From contig NZ_JAJIRQ010000006.1 of assembly GCF_025717605.1 (NCBI RefSeq), forward strand, positions 254,015 through 318,014: 64,000 nucleotides of DNA, read 5' to 3'. Positions 9,050 through 18,248 of this stretch are shown here, piece by piece. Origin of the DNA: Paucibacter sp. TC2R-5. GTDB taxonomy: Bacteria; Pseudomonadota; Gammaproteobacteria; Burkholderiales; Burkholderiaceae_C. The number at the start of each line of letters is the position of its first letter. Position 1 is the first letter of the stretch. Under the pieces are notes generated by a model. The model made no database searches. It was not told where the DNA came from and saw only the letters and a program-made list of their open reading frames with translations. The translations under genes and the position numbers were made by a program.

Positions 9050-9673
9050 TTAGTCAGGGTTGTCGATGATGAGTTCGCGTTCAAACAACTCGATTGCCGC
9101 CTTGGCAACTTGCTGGGTGTCGTAATAGGCATAGGCGCTGACGGCCGCCGCACCGACTACCGGCACCCAGCGCGACACGCCTTTTTGCAGCACCCGCTGG
9201 CTCAGCTTGGCGCCGACCGCGCCGACCACGCGCTGCACCAGCGCGCTGCTGGCCGGCCGGACCAAGACCCGTTGGCCGACCCGCACCGCCAGGTCGCGCA
9301 CCGCCTGCGCCGCCGTATGGCGGAACAGGCAGTAAATCATTTGCGCCTGGCCGAGCTGCGCCGAGCGGCCGTAGAGTGCGGCGATGTCGGCCACCAATTG
9401 CGACTGGATATGCCAGACCGCCGCCATCTCCGGCAGGATCGTCAACCAGCCCAGCGGCCCTGGCGGCAGCGCGAATGCGCCGGCGGCCATCGCGGCTTTG
9501 GACGCCGCATCACTGGCTGCCTTTTTGGCAGCCTGCGCTGCCAAGGACGGGCTGGCACTGGGCAGAGCCTTGGATTCGGGCGCCGTGCCTATCAGTTTGA
9601 GCAAGGCAGTCGACAGCTTGGACTGCATTTGCTCTCTGGCAGGATCGATGGGCAGATATTCCTTTTGGGTCAT
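9050..9673 (-). CDS. EcsC-like protein
   Basis: A 207-aa protein. An alanine- and lysine-rich N-terminal third is followed by a hydrophobic helical region with GPLGWLTILPEMAAVWHIQSQLVADIAALYG, which resembles the core of the EcsC family, and a C-terminal block WVPVVGAAAVSAYAYYDT that could be membrane-inserted. The biochemical function of EcsC-like proteins is not established. It lies 33 bp upstream of the exonuclease on the same strand and may share its transcript. Confidence 0.6.
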   Translation of the reverse strand: MTQKEYLPIDPAREQMQSKLSTALLKLIGTAPESKALPSASPSLAAQAAKKAASDAASKAAMAAGAFALPPGPLGWLTILPEMAAVWHIQSQLVADIAALYGRSAQLGQAQMIYCLFRHTAAQAVRDLAVRVGQRVLVRPASSALVQRVVGAVGAKLSQRVLQKGVSRWVPVVGAAAVSAYAYYDTQQVAKAAIELFERELIIDNPD

Positions 9674-9788
9674 GGCGTGACTCTACATGGCGCGGGGCGA
9701 GCACACTGCGTCGATAGTGCAGTGACAGGGCCGTTTGTCAGTCAATCTGCTCTCCCTCGGTGAGCATCAAGCCTCGCGCCCTACTCCC

Positions 9789-12773
9789 TCACCCACACTG
9801 CCCCACATACCCACAGGCGGTGCAGAAATCACAACCGTCCTTGTGAATCATCGTGCTGTTGCCACACTCCGGGCAGGGCTTGCCGGCCATCGCCTGGACC
9901 TTCTCGCCCACATGCGCCTTGGCAATCGGCGCCTGCAACAGCCCCATCTCGACCAAGGGCAGGCCCTGCTCATCCAACACACCTAACATCGCATAGCGAT
10001 GGATGATCAGGCGCGCCACATAGGCCACCGTCGAGGGCCAGATCTGCTGGCGGCGCTCGCCGGTCAGCGTCGGCACCGGCGCCATGAAGTGGCCCAAGGG
10101 CTCGCCCACGTTCAGCAGCTTACGCAGCTTCATGCCTATCCAGGCCGGGTCCATCACCCGCATGTCCAGGCTCAGCAGTCGTGCCATGCCGTCCAGTGCC
10201 TTCGGATAATTGCCCGAGAAGCCCATCGCACAAGGCCGAGTGACGAAGCCACCTTCCGGCGTTGGCAGGCTGACCTCTTTCAGCGTCAGCGTGAATTGTT
10301 CGTTAGTGGCAGGATTGTCCACGTCCACCGCCCAGGCCAGCGTACCCATGGTGCTGGTGCGTGGTTCTTCACGGCTGAACATCGCGTCGATCACCGGCGT
10401 GGCGCCGCCGTCTTGCAAAGCTCCCAACTGCTCGCAGCGCCAGCGTATCACCGCGGCCGTCGCCGCCACCACACCGGGGAAGAGGCGCGACTCGCCGCTC
10501 GGCGGGATCGGCATCTCAAACGCCCGCTCCTCGGCCACCGTCGCCAGCGCATCCAGCTTCAGGCGCAACCAGGCCGCGTCATTGGTGCGCAGGTCCATAG
10601 ACAAGGTCTTGGCCACCGCCGCCAAGCCGCGCGGCTGCTCGGCGCCGTTGACCCAAACCTCAAACGGCAGATTCTTGCCGAACAGACCGGCGTCAGGGCC
10701 TTCGGCCGGTAGCTCGCCGACGAAGAGCGCAAAGTCGCCATGCGGGTGGCGGATCATGTAGCTCCAGGCCGGGTTGCCGCCGGGCAACTCGGGCCGGCTC
10801 GGCCAACGCAGCGAGGCCAAGACAGCGTTCGGCAGGCGCGACACCAACATGCGCTGATTGCTGCCATCGGCCAACACCGGTTTCAAGGCTTCAGGCTCCT
10901 TGACGGCGCTCGGCTCGACGCTCAAGACCGAGCCCAGAATGCTGTTAGGCCGGTAGGTGGCCAGGCCCTTCAGACCCGCTTTCCAGGCATCGGTGTACAG
11001 ATCCTGGAAGTCGGCATAGGGGTAGTCGGCCGGCACATTGACGGTCTTGGAGATCGAGGTGTCTACAAAGGGTGCCACCGCCGCCACCATGGCCGCATGG
11101 TCGGCCGCGCTCAGCTCCAGCGCGGTCACAAACGCGTCTGTCAGCTGCGCGTCTTTGCCAAACATATGACGGTACAAGCGCCAAGCATGGTCCTCGACCG
11201 CGTATTCCTTGAACGAGCCATCGGCCATGCGCTTCTTGCGCGTATAGCTCCAGCTGAAGGCCGGCTCGATGCCGTTGGAGGCGTTGTCAGCAAAGGCCAG
11301 GCTGATGGTGCCGGTCGGGGCGATCGACAGCAGGTGCGAGTTGCGCAGGCCTTGCGTGCGGATCTTGTCCTTCAAGCCATTCGGCAGCCGCGACGCAAAG
11401 TTGCCGCCGGACAGATACAGATCGGCATTGAAGAGCGGAAAGGCGCCGCGCTCAACGGCCAGATCGGCCGAGGCCTCATAGGCGGCATTACGCATCACTT
11501 CGCTCAAACGGCGCGCCACATCGCGTGCGGCCTCGGTGTCGTAACGCTGGTTCAACATCACCAAGGTGTCACCCAGGCCGGTGAAGCCCAGGCCGACGCG
11601 GCGCTTGTTGCGCGCTTCTTGCTGCTGCGCCGGCAGCGGCCAGGGCGTCACATCCAGGACGTTGTCGAGCATGCGGGTGGCAACCCGGCAAACCTCGGCA
11701 TAGCCCTCTTCATCGAAGCTGGCATTCGGGCCGAACGGGTCACGCACAAAGCAAGTCAGATTGACCGAACCCAGGCAACAGCAGCCATAAGGCGGCAGCG
11801 GCTGCTCGGCGCAGGGATTGGTTGCCGCGATCGACTCGCAGTAATGCAGGTTGTTGTCGACATTGATGCGGTCCAGGAACAGCACGCCGGGCTCGGCGTG
11901 GTCATAGGTGCTGCGCATCACCTCGTCCCACAGCGCGCGCGCCTTGAGCTTGCGATAGACCCATTGCCCATCGGCGCGCTGATAGGCGCCGGCTTCGCGC
12001 TGTTTCTGGCCCGGCTCGGCCTTGTGGGTCAGCTCAATCTCGCCGTCAGCTTCAACCGCCTGCATGAACTGATCGGTGACGCCGACCGAGATATTGAAGT
12101 TCTTCAGGTCACCCTTGTCCTTGGCGCGGATGAACTCTTCGACGTCCGGGTGGTCGCAGCGCAAGACGCCCATCTGCGCGCCACGACGGCTGCCTGCGCT
12201 CTCGACCGTCTCGCAGCTGCGGTCGAACACGCGCATATAGCTGACCGGGCCAGAAGCGCTGCTCTGGGTCGAGCCGACCCAGGCGCCATGAGGACGAATA
12301 CGCGAAAAGTCGTAGCCCACGCCGCCGCCACGGCGCATGGTCTCGGCCGCTTCGGTGAGCGCCGTGTAGATGCCGGGGTGGCCGTCTTCGCTGGACGCGA
12401 TCGAGTCGCCAACCGGCTGCACAAAGCAGTTGATCAAGGTGGCAGACAGCTCGGTGCCAGCGGCCGAATTGATGCGCCCGGCGGGCACAAAGCCGCGCCG
12501 CTGCGCGTCCAGAAAGCGCGCTTCCCACTCGGCCCGCGCCTCGGGCGCCTCGGCCTGCGCCAAAGCGCGCGCCACGCGTTGGCGCAACTCGTCCAACGTC
12601 TGCTCGTCGCCCTTGGCGTATTTCTCCAACAGCACTTCGGCGCTGATCTCTTGGGCCGGCAGCGCAGCAGCAGGAGCGACTGCAACGCGGAAGGCCGGCA
12701 AGGCCGGCGCTGAGCCGAAGATGTCGCCTTGGGCAGCGTTGCTGGTGTTTTGAGTGGGGGTGGGCGAGGTCAT
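9789..12773 (-). CDS. nrdJ: Adenosylcobalamin-dependent (class II) ribonucleotide reductase
   Basis: A 994-aa enzyme that reduces ribonucleotides to deoxyribonucleotides by a B12 radical, with or without oxygen. Visible features are an N-terminal region, the substrate-site [21 protein letters not shown] block (about residues 324-344), the [12 protein letters not shown] loop, a C-terminal TSCPD-like repeat region (about 640-900), and a terminal zinc-ribbon tail with CPECGN...CDFCTACG that carries redox cysteines. The length fits the Burkholderiales form of NrdJ. ATG 12773 was chosen: GGAG lies 7 bases upstream, whereas an in-frame upstream start adds low-quality sequence. I looked for a B12 riboswitch in the 235-bp upstream gap and saw no B12 box. 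Confidence 0.95.
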   Translation of the reverse strand: MTSPTPTQNTSNAAQGDIFGSAPALPAFRVAVAPAAALPAQEISAEVLLEKYAKGDEQTLDELRQRVARALAQAEAPEARAEWEARFLDAQRRGFVPAGRINSAAGTELSATLINCFVQPVGDSIASSEDGHPGIYTALTEAAETMRRGGGVGYDFSRIRPHGAWVGSTQSSASGPVSYMRVFDRSCETVESAGSRRGAQMGVLRCDHPDVEEFIRAKDKGDLKNFNISVGVTDQFMQAVEADGEIELTHKAEPGQKQREAGAYQRADGQWVYRKLKARALWDEVMRSTYDHAEPGVLFLDRINVDNNLHYCESIAATNPCAEQPLPPYGCCCLGSVNLTCFVRDPFGPNASFDEEGYAEVCRVATRMLDNVLDVTPWPLPAQQQEARNKRRVGLGFTGLGDTLVMLNQRYDTEAARDVARRLSEVMRNAAYEASADLAVERGAFPLFNADLYLSGGNFASRLPNGLKDKIRTQGLRNSHLLSIAPTGTISLAFADNASNGIEPAFSWSYTRKKRMADGSFKEYAVEDHAWRLYRHMFGKDAQLTDAFVTALELSAADHAAMVAAVAPFVDTSISKTVNVPADYPYADFQDLYTDAWKAGLKGLATYRPNSILGSVLSVEPSAVKEPEALKPVLADGSNQRMLVSRLPNAVLASLRWPSRPELPGGNPAWSYMIRHPHGDFALFVGELPAEGPDAGLFGKNLPFEVWVNGAEQPRGLAAVAKTLSMDLRTNDAAWLRLKLDALATVAEERAFEMPIPPSGESRLFPGVVAATAAVIRWRCEQLGALQDGGATPVIDAMFSREEPRTSTMGTLAWAVDVDNPATNEQFTLTLKEVSLPTPEGGFVTRPCAMGFSGNYPKALDGMARLLSLDMRVMDPAWIGMKLRKLLNVGEPLGHFMAPVPTLTGERRQQIWPSTVAYVARLIIHRYAMLGVLDEQGLPLVEMGLLQAPIAKAHVGEKVQAMAGKPCPECGNSTMIHKDGCDFCTACGYVGQCG

Positions 12774-13008
12774 GCAAAGTCTCCGGGACGGCGGGATCAA
12801 ATTCGGTGCGCGATGTTGCAGGCATCTTAGCGAGCGGGGCTTGATGCCGATCATGAGCCGGGCCGCTGCAGCCCAAATTTCGAGCCAAACCGCTCGGCAA
12901 AAATCATCAATTGTGAGCGATCACTCTTGGCCAGAATTCGATAGAGACTCGGCCAAAGCGAAATCCTGCTGCGGCGCAAGGACTGAAAAATTCACCGATA
13001 GAAAAAAC

Positions 13009-14061
13009 TCAAACGGCTCGCAAACCGAGTGCTATTTGCAGCTGTTCTGGGCTGTAACAACCCTGCTGATCTTGTGCCCAAGCCTGCACCAGCGCCTGCA
13101 TGCGGGCGTTCAAGGGCGCTTGGCCGCCCTGCCCGGCGGCGAACCGAACGACCTCGCCGCATAGGGCGTCGATCTCGGTCGGACGACCCAAGGCGAGGTC
13201 GTCAGCCATGCTGGAGCGGGCCTTGGCGTCGATCTTGAGCATGCGCGCCGCCAGCAAACGAAACAGCGGCGTAGGCAGGCGCAGCATCGTGATGAGGCGG
13301 CGCGGCGGCAGCGGCGTCATCGCGGCGACCTCGATACCGGCTTGCTCCAACACATCCAAAGCCTCGCTTTGCAGCGCCGCAAAACAGCGCCGATAGCCAC
13401 GCTGCAAGAGCTGGGCACGCAGCGGCACGCCGGACAGCGCATTGACCGGATTGTTAAGATTGATGAGGAGCTTGCCCCACTGCACCGCGCGCAGGTCGGC
13501 GTGCAGGCGCAAGTCCACGCACTGGCACTTGAATGCAGCTTGCAAGGCCAGCAAGCCCGACTCATCGGGCGAGCCCTGCATCGCCAGCGCGCCCATGGTG
13601 CCGCGGTGGAAATGCCCGGGCGCCAGCTCGGCCACATTGAAGGGTGTCATACCGGCTCGCCAATCAAGCGCCGGCGCGACGGTGCGCGCGCGCTCTGTAT
13701 TGCCGACGCCGTTCTGCATTGAAACGACCAAACTGCCGGCCGGCAACCCCGCCTGAAGTTGCGCAGCGGCCTCGGCGGTGGCGCCACTCTTCACGCATAA
13801 CAAGGTGATCGCGGGGCTGAGCCCGGACGGCAGGCTGTCATGCAAATGCAGCTCGGCAGCGGGCAAATGATGGCGGCCATCGCCCAGATCGCTAACGGTC
13901 AAACCCTGCGCACGCAAATCAGCCAGGACACGGGGCCGCCCAACAAAGTCGACCCGCAGCCCGGCCGCAGCCAAGAGCCCGCCAAGATAGCAGCCGATCG
14001 AGCCGGCGCCCATGATCAAGACGGAAATTGCTGCGGCCGCTGGGGCCCGCCCCCCGCTCAT
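13009..14061 (-). CDS. panE: 2-dehydropantoate 2-reductase (ketopantoate reductase)
   Basis: A 350-aa NADPH-dependent reductase of the pantothenate/CoA pathway. The N-terminal dinucleotide-binding site is VLIMGAGSIGCYLGG, followed by LLCVKSGAT and the SMQNGVGN loop. The catalytic lysine lies in the WGKLLINLNNPVNAL block (about residue 190), and the helical C-terminal domain contains the conserved R-PTEID segment. The protein is somewhat longer than the 300-residue norm. Its ATG is the last of three identical CGCATGAGCGG units in a 26-bp tandem repeat, and its start overlaps the stop of a 9-codon frame. Confidence 0.9.
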   Translation of the reverse strand: MSGGRAPAAAAISVLIMGAGSIGCYLGGLLAAAGLRVDFVGRPRVLADLRAQGLTVSDLGDGRHHLPAAELHLHDSLPSGLSPAITLLCVKSGATAEAAAQLQAGLPAGSLVVSMQNGVGNTERARTVAPALDWRAGMTPFNVAELAPGHFHRGTMGALAMQGSPDESGLLALQAAFKCQCVDLRLHADLRAVQWGKLLINLNNPVNALSGVPLRAQLLQRGYRRCFAALQSEALDVLEQAGIEVAAMTPLPPRRLITMLRLPTPLFRLLAARMLKIDAKARSSMADDLALGRPTEIDALCGEVVRFAAGQGGQAPLNARMQALVQAWAQDQQGCYSPEQLQIALGLRAV

Positions 14062-14120
14062 GCGAGAAGGACTATCAATCCGCTCATGCGAGCGCGACCC
14101 TCAATCCGCTCATGCGAGCG
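14054..14120. repeat. Three-copy 26-bp tandem repeat at the panE start
   Basis: Copies of CCGCTCATGCGAG begin at 14054, 14080 and 14106, exactly 26 bp apart; copies two and three are nearly identical over the full 26 bp. On the minus strand each copy holds a GCATGAGCGG, that is an ATG overlapping a TGA. Two 9-codon frames (14113-14084 and 14087-14058) are thereby created between the Mpo1-like gene and panE. Confidence 0.9.
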
Positions 14121-14655
14121 GATGGGCCAAATCGCGCAGATGGGTTGGGCCGACGCGGCGTTCAATTTCGCCTAGCAAGTCATGCCCCCAGCCGAGTGCA
14201 AACATCGCCTCGGCGACCACGAACATCGGGCCGACCAGCAGCCCCACCAGATCATCAACAAAGGCCGGCTTCTTGCCTTCGTAATAGTGACCGAGGAACT
14301 GGACCACCCAGCCGACGACAAAGGCGCCAACACCCCAGCTCAACCAATTGCCCAGGCTGCCGGCAGCCAGCGGCTCCGCCAAGGCCATCAACACGCCATT
14401 GACGGCACTAACGGCCAAGCCCAAGACCAGATTGCCGCGCGTCAAATACCAAGCCGTGCTGGCGCCCCAGAGCAGCCAAGCGGCGGTCAGCTGCACGCCG
14501 CCAAAGCTGAGTTCGGCCCGCGCCAGCAGCACACCGATGGCGAAAACGATCAGTGGAATGCCGACGAAATGGGTGGCGATATTGCGGCGATCGCGGTGGT
14601 AGCTGGCGTATTGCGCCATCAAATCGAGCGCTGAGCGGAACGGGCTTGCAGCCAT
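14110..14655 (-). CDS. Mpo1-like (DUF962) membrane protein
   Basis: A 181-aa protein with four to five hydrophobic helices. Conserved family blocks are RRNIATHFVGIPLIV near the N-terminus and the VQFLGHYYEGKKPAFVDDL stretch at about residues 123-141, with the histidines that in yeast Mpo1 belong to a 2-hydroxy fatty acid dioxygenase site. The bacterial members are not well studied. ATG 14655 has GGGAG 6 bases upstream. Its TGA overlaps the first ATG of the tandem repeat leading into panE, so the two are probably cotranscribed. Confidence 0.8.
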   Translation of the reverse strand: MAASPFRSALDLMAQYASYHRDRRNIATHFVGIPLIVFAIGVLLARAELSFGGVQLTAAWLLWGASTAWYLTRGNLVLGLAVSAVNGVLMALAEPLAAGSLGNWLSWGVGAFVVGWVVQFLGHYYEGKKPAFVDDLVGLLVGPMFVVAEAMFALGWGHDLLGEIERRVGPTHLRDLAHPLA

Positions 14656-14762
14656 AAAAGTCTCCCTAATCAAGGCTTGGAGCCTGCCAACCATACTAAT
14701 TCAGCACGGAGCGGCTTGGCTGTCAAAATCAAGTCAAATTCTGCGGCAATTTGGCCAACAAA

Positions 14763-15530
14763 ATGAACCCGACCCCAATATTCAGACAATTTTCAAGGGT
14801 TTGGCCGGCGATTCTTGGCGTCTGGCTTTTGATTGGCTGTGCTGCCGCGCCGCGGATCGCGCCAGCAACAGCTCAGGCGAGCGACTGGGCCGCGGACTTT
14901 GGCGACTTGCGCCAAAGCGCCGCCGCCCAGCAGCAGGCGCTGTGGCAGATTGACGCCGCCGCCTCTACGCTCAGCGTCCATGTATTCCGCGCCGGCCGCG
15001 CCGCCAAACTCGGTCACAACCATGTGCTGAACGCGCCCAAGCTGATGGGCAAGCTGCGCCTGCCCCAGGGGGAGCCGGAATTGGCCGCAGCCGGGTTCGA
15101 GCTGGCCTTGCGCCTCGACGAGTTGCAGCTCGACGCGCCGGCGGCCCGCGCGGCCTTGGGTGCGGCCTGGGCCTCGACCTTGGCGCCGGAAATGGTTGCC
15201 GCCACGCGCGCCAATATGCTGGGCGAGTCGGGCTTGCAGGCCGGCGCTTTCCCGCTGCTGCGCCTGCGTTCGCTGCGCCTGGCCGGCGCCTTGCCCAAAT
15301 TGGCCACCTTGGTCGAAATCGAGTTGCATGGCCGGCGCCAGCAGCAATGGCTGGCCTTGCACGCGACCATGGAGAGCGCCACCGTCCATGCGCGCGGCGC
15401 CATGGTGCTGCGCCAGAGTGACTTTGGCTTGACGCCGTTCTCGGTCGCCGGCGGCTTGCTGTCGGTACAAGACGAGTTGCTTATCGAATTTGATCTGTTG
15501 GCGAGGCCGCAACAAGAGCCGGAGCGCTGA
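14763..15530 (+). CDS. YceI-like domain lipoprotein
   Basis: A 255-aa exported protein. The N-terminus has a hydrophobic segment ending in a lipobox (LLIGC, about residues 21-25), so it is likely membrane-anchored. The rest contains VHVFRAGRAAKLGHNHVL, a variant of the lipocalin-like YceI start, then a beta-rich region ending in DFGLTPFSVAGGLLSVQDEL. YceI proteins bind isoprenoid or other amphiphilic ligands in the periplasm; the ligand here is unknown. ATG 14763 was preferred to TTG 14751. The gene overlaps the convergent acetyltransferase by about 50 bp at the 3' ends. Confidence 0.7.
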   Translation: MNPTPIFRQFSRVWPAILGVWLLIGCAAAPRIAPATAQASDWAADFGDLRQSAAAQQQALWQIDAAASTLSVHVFRAGRAAKLGHNHVLNAPKLMGKLRLPQGEPELAAAGFELALRLDELQLDAPAARAALGAAWASTLAPEMVAATRANMLGESGLQAGAFPLLRLRSLRLAGALPKLATLVEIELHGRRQQQWLALHATMESATVHARGAMVLRQSDFGLTPFSVAGGLLSVQDELLIEFDLLARPQQEPER

Positions 15531-16023
15531 CAAAGCATTGCACCAGCCCCTGCCACCAGCCCTCGCTCAACACATGCTCGGTGAAAGCGCCGCCCGTGTA
15601 GCCGGCAATGACGCGGCGCCAAAATGCTTGTGCCGCCAAGTTATCCCTCATCTGACCGACCTCCCACTGGCCGGGCAGCGCGCTGAACACCGCGCGGGCC
15701 AACTCGGCGCCCAAGCCGGTGCGGCGGTATTTTTTCAGCACGAAGAACTGCGCCATCCAATGCGCCGAGGCGCCGGGCTCACCCACTTTGAGCGCAGGAT
15801 TGACCAGCGCAAACCCTGCGTAGCGGCCATTGACGAGAGTCACAAACGCATGGTGGCTGCGGTCGCGCCAATACTGATCAAGCTCGTAGCCGTATTCGCC
15901 ATGGCTGTCCAAGTCCTGGTCCCAGATATCGGACAAATCATGCTGGTACAGCTCCAGCATTCGAAACAGCGGCAAGCGGTCTTCGGGCAAGGCCCGGCGT
16001 ATCTGTAACTCGGTCAAGGTCAT
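15481..16023 (-). CDS. GNAT-family N-acetyltransferase
   Basis: A 180-aa acetyltransferase. The acetyl-CoA-binding motif A is FFVLKKYRRTGLGAEL (R-x2-G-x-G), preceded by the beta-strand pair around YAGFALVNP. The substrate is unknown; the GNAT fold accepts many amines. ATG 16023 begins immediately before the domain; an in-frame ATG at 16050 is an alternative. The upstream region is the divergent control region of the efflux operon, so its expression could be affected by the TGTCCG-binding regulator. Confidence 0.8.
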   Translation of the reverse strand: MTLTELQIRRALPEDRLPLFRMLELYQHDLSDIWDQDLDSHGEYGYELDQYWRDRSHHAFVTLVNGRYAGFALVNPALKVGEPGASAHWMAQFFVLKKYRRTGLGAELARAVFSALPGQWEVGQMRDNLAAQAFWRRVIAGYTGGAFTEHVLSEGWWQGLVQCFVSAPALVAASPTDQIR

Positions 16024-16050
16024 CGCTAGGTTCCAGCTTTGTGAAGGCAT

Positions 16051-16100
16051 TGTCCGGTCGCCTTGTCCGCACATTCTGTCCGAATACTGTCCGCGGACAG
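16051..16100. promoter_or_regulatory. Array of TGTCCG sites, probable binding region of the sigma-54 response regulator
   Basis: TGTCCG occurs at 16051, 16064, 16077 and 16088; the first three are spaced by exactly 13 bp. The last forms half of a perfect 14-bp palindrome CTGTCCGCGGACAG at 16087-16100. The array lies about 65-115 bp upstream of the -24 element, the usual position for enhancer sites of NtrC-type activators. Confidence 0.65.
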
Positions 16101-16164
16101 TCCCCGACCCGGCCAAACCGTCCTAAGCCCTTGATTTGACTGACGCCCGGCAAATGGCAAGACC

Positions 16165-16179
16165 TGGCACGCCGCTTGC
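16165..16179 (+). promoter_or_regulatory. Sigma-54 (RpoN) -24/-12 promoter
   Basis: TGGCACGCCGCTTGC matches the consensus TGGCACG-N4-TTGC at every defined position. It lies 39 bp before the adaptor ATG, placing the start of transcription near 16191. The operon ends in an NtrC-family activator, which this promoter type requires. Confidence 0.85.
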
Positions 16180-16218
16180 GTTGAATAGACCAAGCAGGCC
16201 ACCCAACACAAGCACCCC

Positions 16219-17490
16219 ATGATTCGAGACACCTCTGCGCAGGACCAAATCTTGCCCCCCACCAAAAACCGCCGTCGCTTCGCGCTGGCCGGCGCGGCCC
16301 TGGCTGCCTTGGTACTCGCCGCCTACGCCGGCCCAAAATTGCTGGGCCAGTTCGGCGGCGGCGCCTCGGTCGGCCTCGCCAGGCTGTCACTCGCCACCGT
16401 TGATATTGGGCCGCTGACCCGCGACATCGCCGCCGAAGGCCGCGTCGTCGCCGCCAACAGCCCGACCCTGTTTGCCGGCAACCCGGGCAGCGTCAGCTTG
16501 AGCGTGCAAGCCGGCGACCAAGTCAAACGGGGTCAGGTCTTGCTGAAGATCGCCAGCCCGGAGCTGACGGCGCGCTTGGGCCAGGAACGTGCCAATGCCG
16601 ATGCATTACAAAGCGAATGGCTGCGCGCGCAAGCCGACTCGCGCCAGCAGCGCGCGCAGGCGCAAAGCCAGCTGGAGACCGCCCAGATCAGCTTCAAGAC
16701 CGCTCAGAACGAGCTGGCGCGCCAGACCCAGGCCTTCCAGGCCGGCGCCACCGCTGCGGCCCAAGTCGATCAAGCGCGTGACACGCTGGCCAAGGCGCAA
16801 GTCGCCTTGAAGCAAGCACAGGAGCTGCTGGGTCTGAAAGATGACGCGCTCAAGTTCGAGCTGCAGGCCAAGCGCCAGGCCTTCGAGCGCCAGGCGCTGA
16901 TGGTCAAGGATGTCGAGCGCCAGGTCGAGGAGCTGAATCTGCGCTCGCCTGTGGACGGCCAGGTGGGCCAGCTTTTTGTCATCGACCGGGCCAGTGTGGC
17001 CAAGGACGCCAAGCTGCTGTCGGTCATCGATCTGTCTGCGCTGGAGGTGCAGATCCAGGTGGCCGAGAGCCTGGCGCGCGAACTAACTCCTAAGATGGCC
17101 GGCGAAATCAGCGGTGGCGCAGATCAGAAGTGGCAGGGCTTGCTCAGTTCGGTCTCGCCCGAAGTCGTGAACGGTGAGGTGGCGGCGCGGCTGCGCTTCG
17201 CAGGCCAACAGCCCGAGCAGTTGCGCCAGAACCAGCGCCTGTCGGTGCGCATGTTGCTCGACCACCGCGACAAGGTCTTGACGCTGTCGCGTGGCAGCTT
17301 TGTCGAAGAAGGCGGCGGCCACTTTGCCTACGTGCTGCAAGGCGATCATGCGGAGAAACGCGCGATCAAGCTCGGCGTGCAAAGCCTCGCCAAGGTCGAG
17401 GTGCTGGAAGGCCTGAAGGCCGGCGATCAGGTCGTGATCTCGGGCGCAGACAACTTCAAGGACGCGCAGCGCGTCAACATCAGCCGTTAA
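16219..17490 (+). CDS. Efflux periplasmic adaptor (HlyD/MacA type)
   Basis: A 423-aa membrane-fusion protein. A single N-terminal anchor helix (about 25-42) is followed by a split lipoyl-like domain (SVQAGDQVKRGQVLLKIASP), a long alpha-helical hairpin rich in Q, A and E (about 115-235), then LNLRSPVDGQVGQLF and a beta-barrel end with LKAGDQVVISGADN. It would bridge inner-membrane ABC permeases to the TolC partner encoded two genes downstream. It is the first gene after the sigma-54 promoter. No strong ribosome-binding site is visible before ATG 16219. Confidence 0.9.
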   Translation: MIRDTSAQDQILPPTKNRRRFALAGAALAALVLAAYAGPKLLGQFGGGASVGLARLSLATVDIGPLTRDIAAEGRVVAANSPTLFAGNPGSVSLSVQAGDQVKRGQVLLKIASPELTARLGQERANADALQSEWLRAQADSRQQRAQAQSQLETAQISFKTAQNELARQTQAFQAGATAAAQVDQARDTLAKAQVALKQAQELLGLKDDALKFELQAKRQAFERQALMVKDVERQVEELNLRSPVDGQVGQLFVIDRASVAKDAKLLSVIDLSALEVQIQVAESLARELTPKMAGEISGGADQKWQGLLSSVSPEVVNGEVAARLRFAGQQPEQLRQNQRLSVRMLLDHRDKVLTLSRGSFVEEGGGHFAYVLQGDHAEKRAIKLGVQSLAKVEVLEGLKAGDQVVISGADNFKDAQRVNISR

Positions 17491-17525
17491 GCAGCTAACT
17501 CTTCAATTACTCAGGAGTCAACCCC

Positions 17526-18248
17526 ATGTTGAAAATGAAATCACTCGCCAAGGTCTACCGCACCGAGATGGTCGAGACCTATGCGCTGCGCGACTTCAAT
17601 CTGGAGGTCAAGCAAGGCGAGTTCGTCGCCGTCACCGGCCCATCCGGTTCCGGCAAGACGACCTTTTTGACCATCGCCGGCCTGCTGGAAGCCTTCAGTG
17701 GCGGCAGCTATGAGTTGGACGGCGTTGACGTCAGCCGCATGAACGACGACGCGCGCTCGAAGATCCGCAACCAGAAGATCGGCTTCGTCTTCCAGGCCTT
17801 CAATCTGATCGGTGATTTGAACGTGCTCGACAATATCGAAGTGCCGCTGCGCTACCGCGGCATGGGCGCGGCCGAGCGCAAGAAGCGCGCCTCGGATGCG
17901 CTCGCCCGCGTCGGCCTGTCGGCCCGCGCCAAGCACTATCCGGCCGAATTGTCCGGCGGTCAGCAGCAGCGCGTGGCGATCGCCCGCGCCTTGGCCGGCG
18001 AGCCGCGTCTGCTGCTGGCCGACGAGCCGACCGGTAACCTCGACAGCCAGATGGCGCGCAGCGTGATGGAGCTGCTGGAGGAGCTGCACCGCGAAGGCGC
18101 CACCATCGTGATGGTCACGCATGACCCGCAGCTGGCCGCGCGCGCCCAGCGCAATGTGCATGTGATCGACGGCCAGGTGGTCGACATCGCCGCGGAGCTG
18201 CGCATGGACCCGGCGCTGTTCAAGGCCGAGTCGCCACAGCTGGGCTGA
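17526..18248 (+). CDS. ABC transporter ATP-binding protein (MacB/LolD type)
   Basis: A 240-aa ATPase. Walker A is GPSGSGKTT (about 38-46), the signature is LSGGQQQRVAIARAL, Walker B is LLLADEPTGNLD, and the switch histidine lies in VMVTHDPQ. This is the MacB/LolD/FtsE branch, which works with FtsX-type permeases. In classical MacB the ATPase and permease are fused; here they are separate. The stop overlaps the TolC start as TGATG. GGAG lies about 9 bases before the ATG. Confidence 0.95.
   Translation: MLKMKSLAKVYRTEMVETYALRDFNLEVKQGEFVAVTGPSGSGKTTFLTIAGLLEAFSGGSYELDGVDVSRMNDDARSKIRNQKIGFVFQAFNLIGDLNVLDNIEVPLRYRGMGAAERKKRASDALARVGLSARAKHYPAELSGGQQQRVAIARALAGEPRLLLADEPTGNLDSQMARSVMELLEELHREGATIVMVTHDPQLAARAQRNVHVIDGQVVDIAAELRMDPALFKAESPQLG

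Noticed and set aside
10740-12713. A 657-codon open frame on the plus strand
   Set aside because: It lies wholly antisense to nrdJ, has arginine/histidine/glutamine-rich translation typical of GC-rich shadow frames, and no ribosome-binding site.
12774-13008. Cobalamin riboswitch before the B12-dependent nrdJ
   Set aside because: No B12 box or matching stem pattern is visible on the minus strand.
14054-14120. CRISPR-like array
   Set aside because: Only three short copies, spacers of about 12 bp, partly inside genes; it is a simple tandem repeat.
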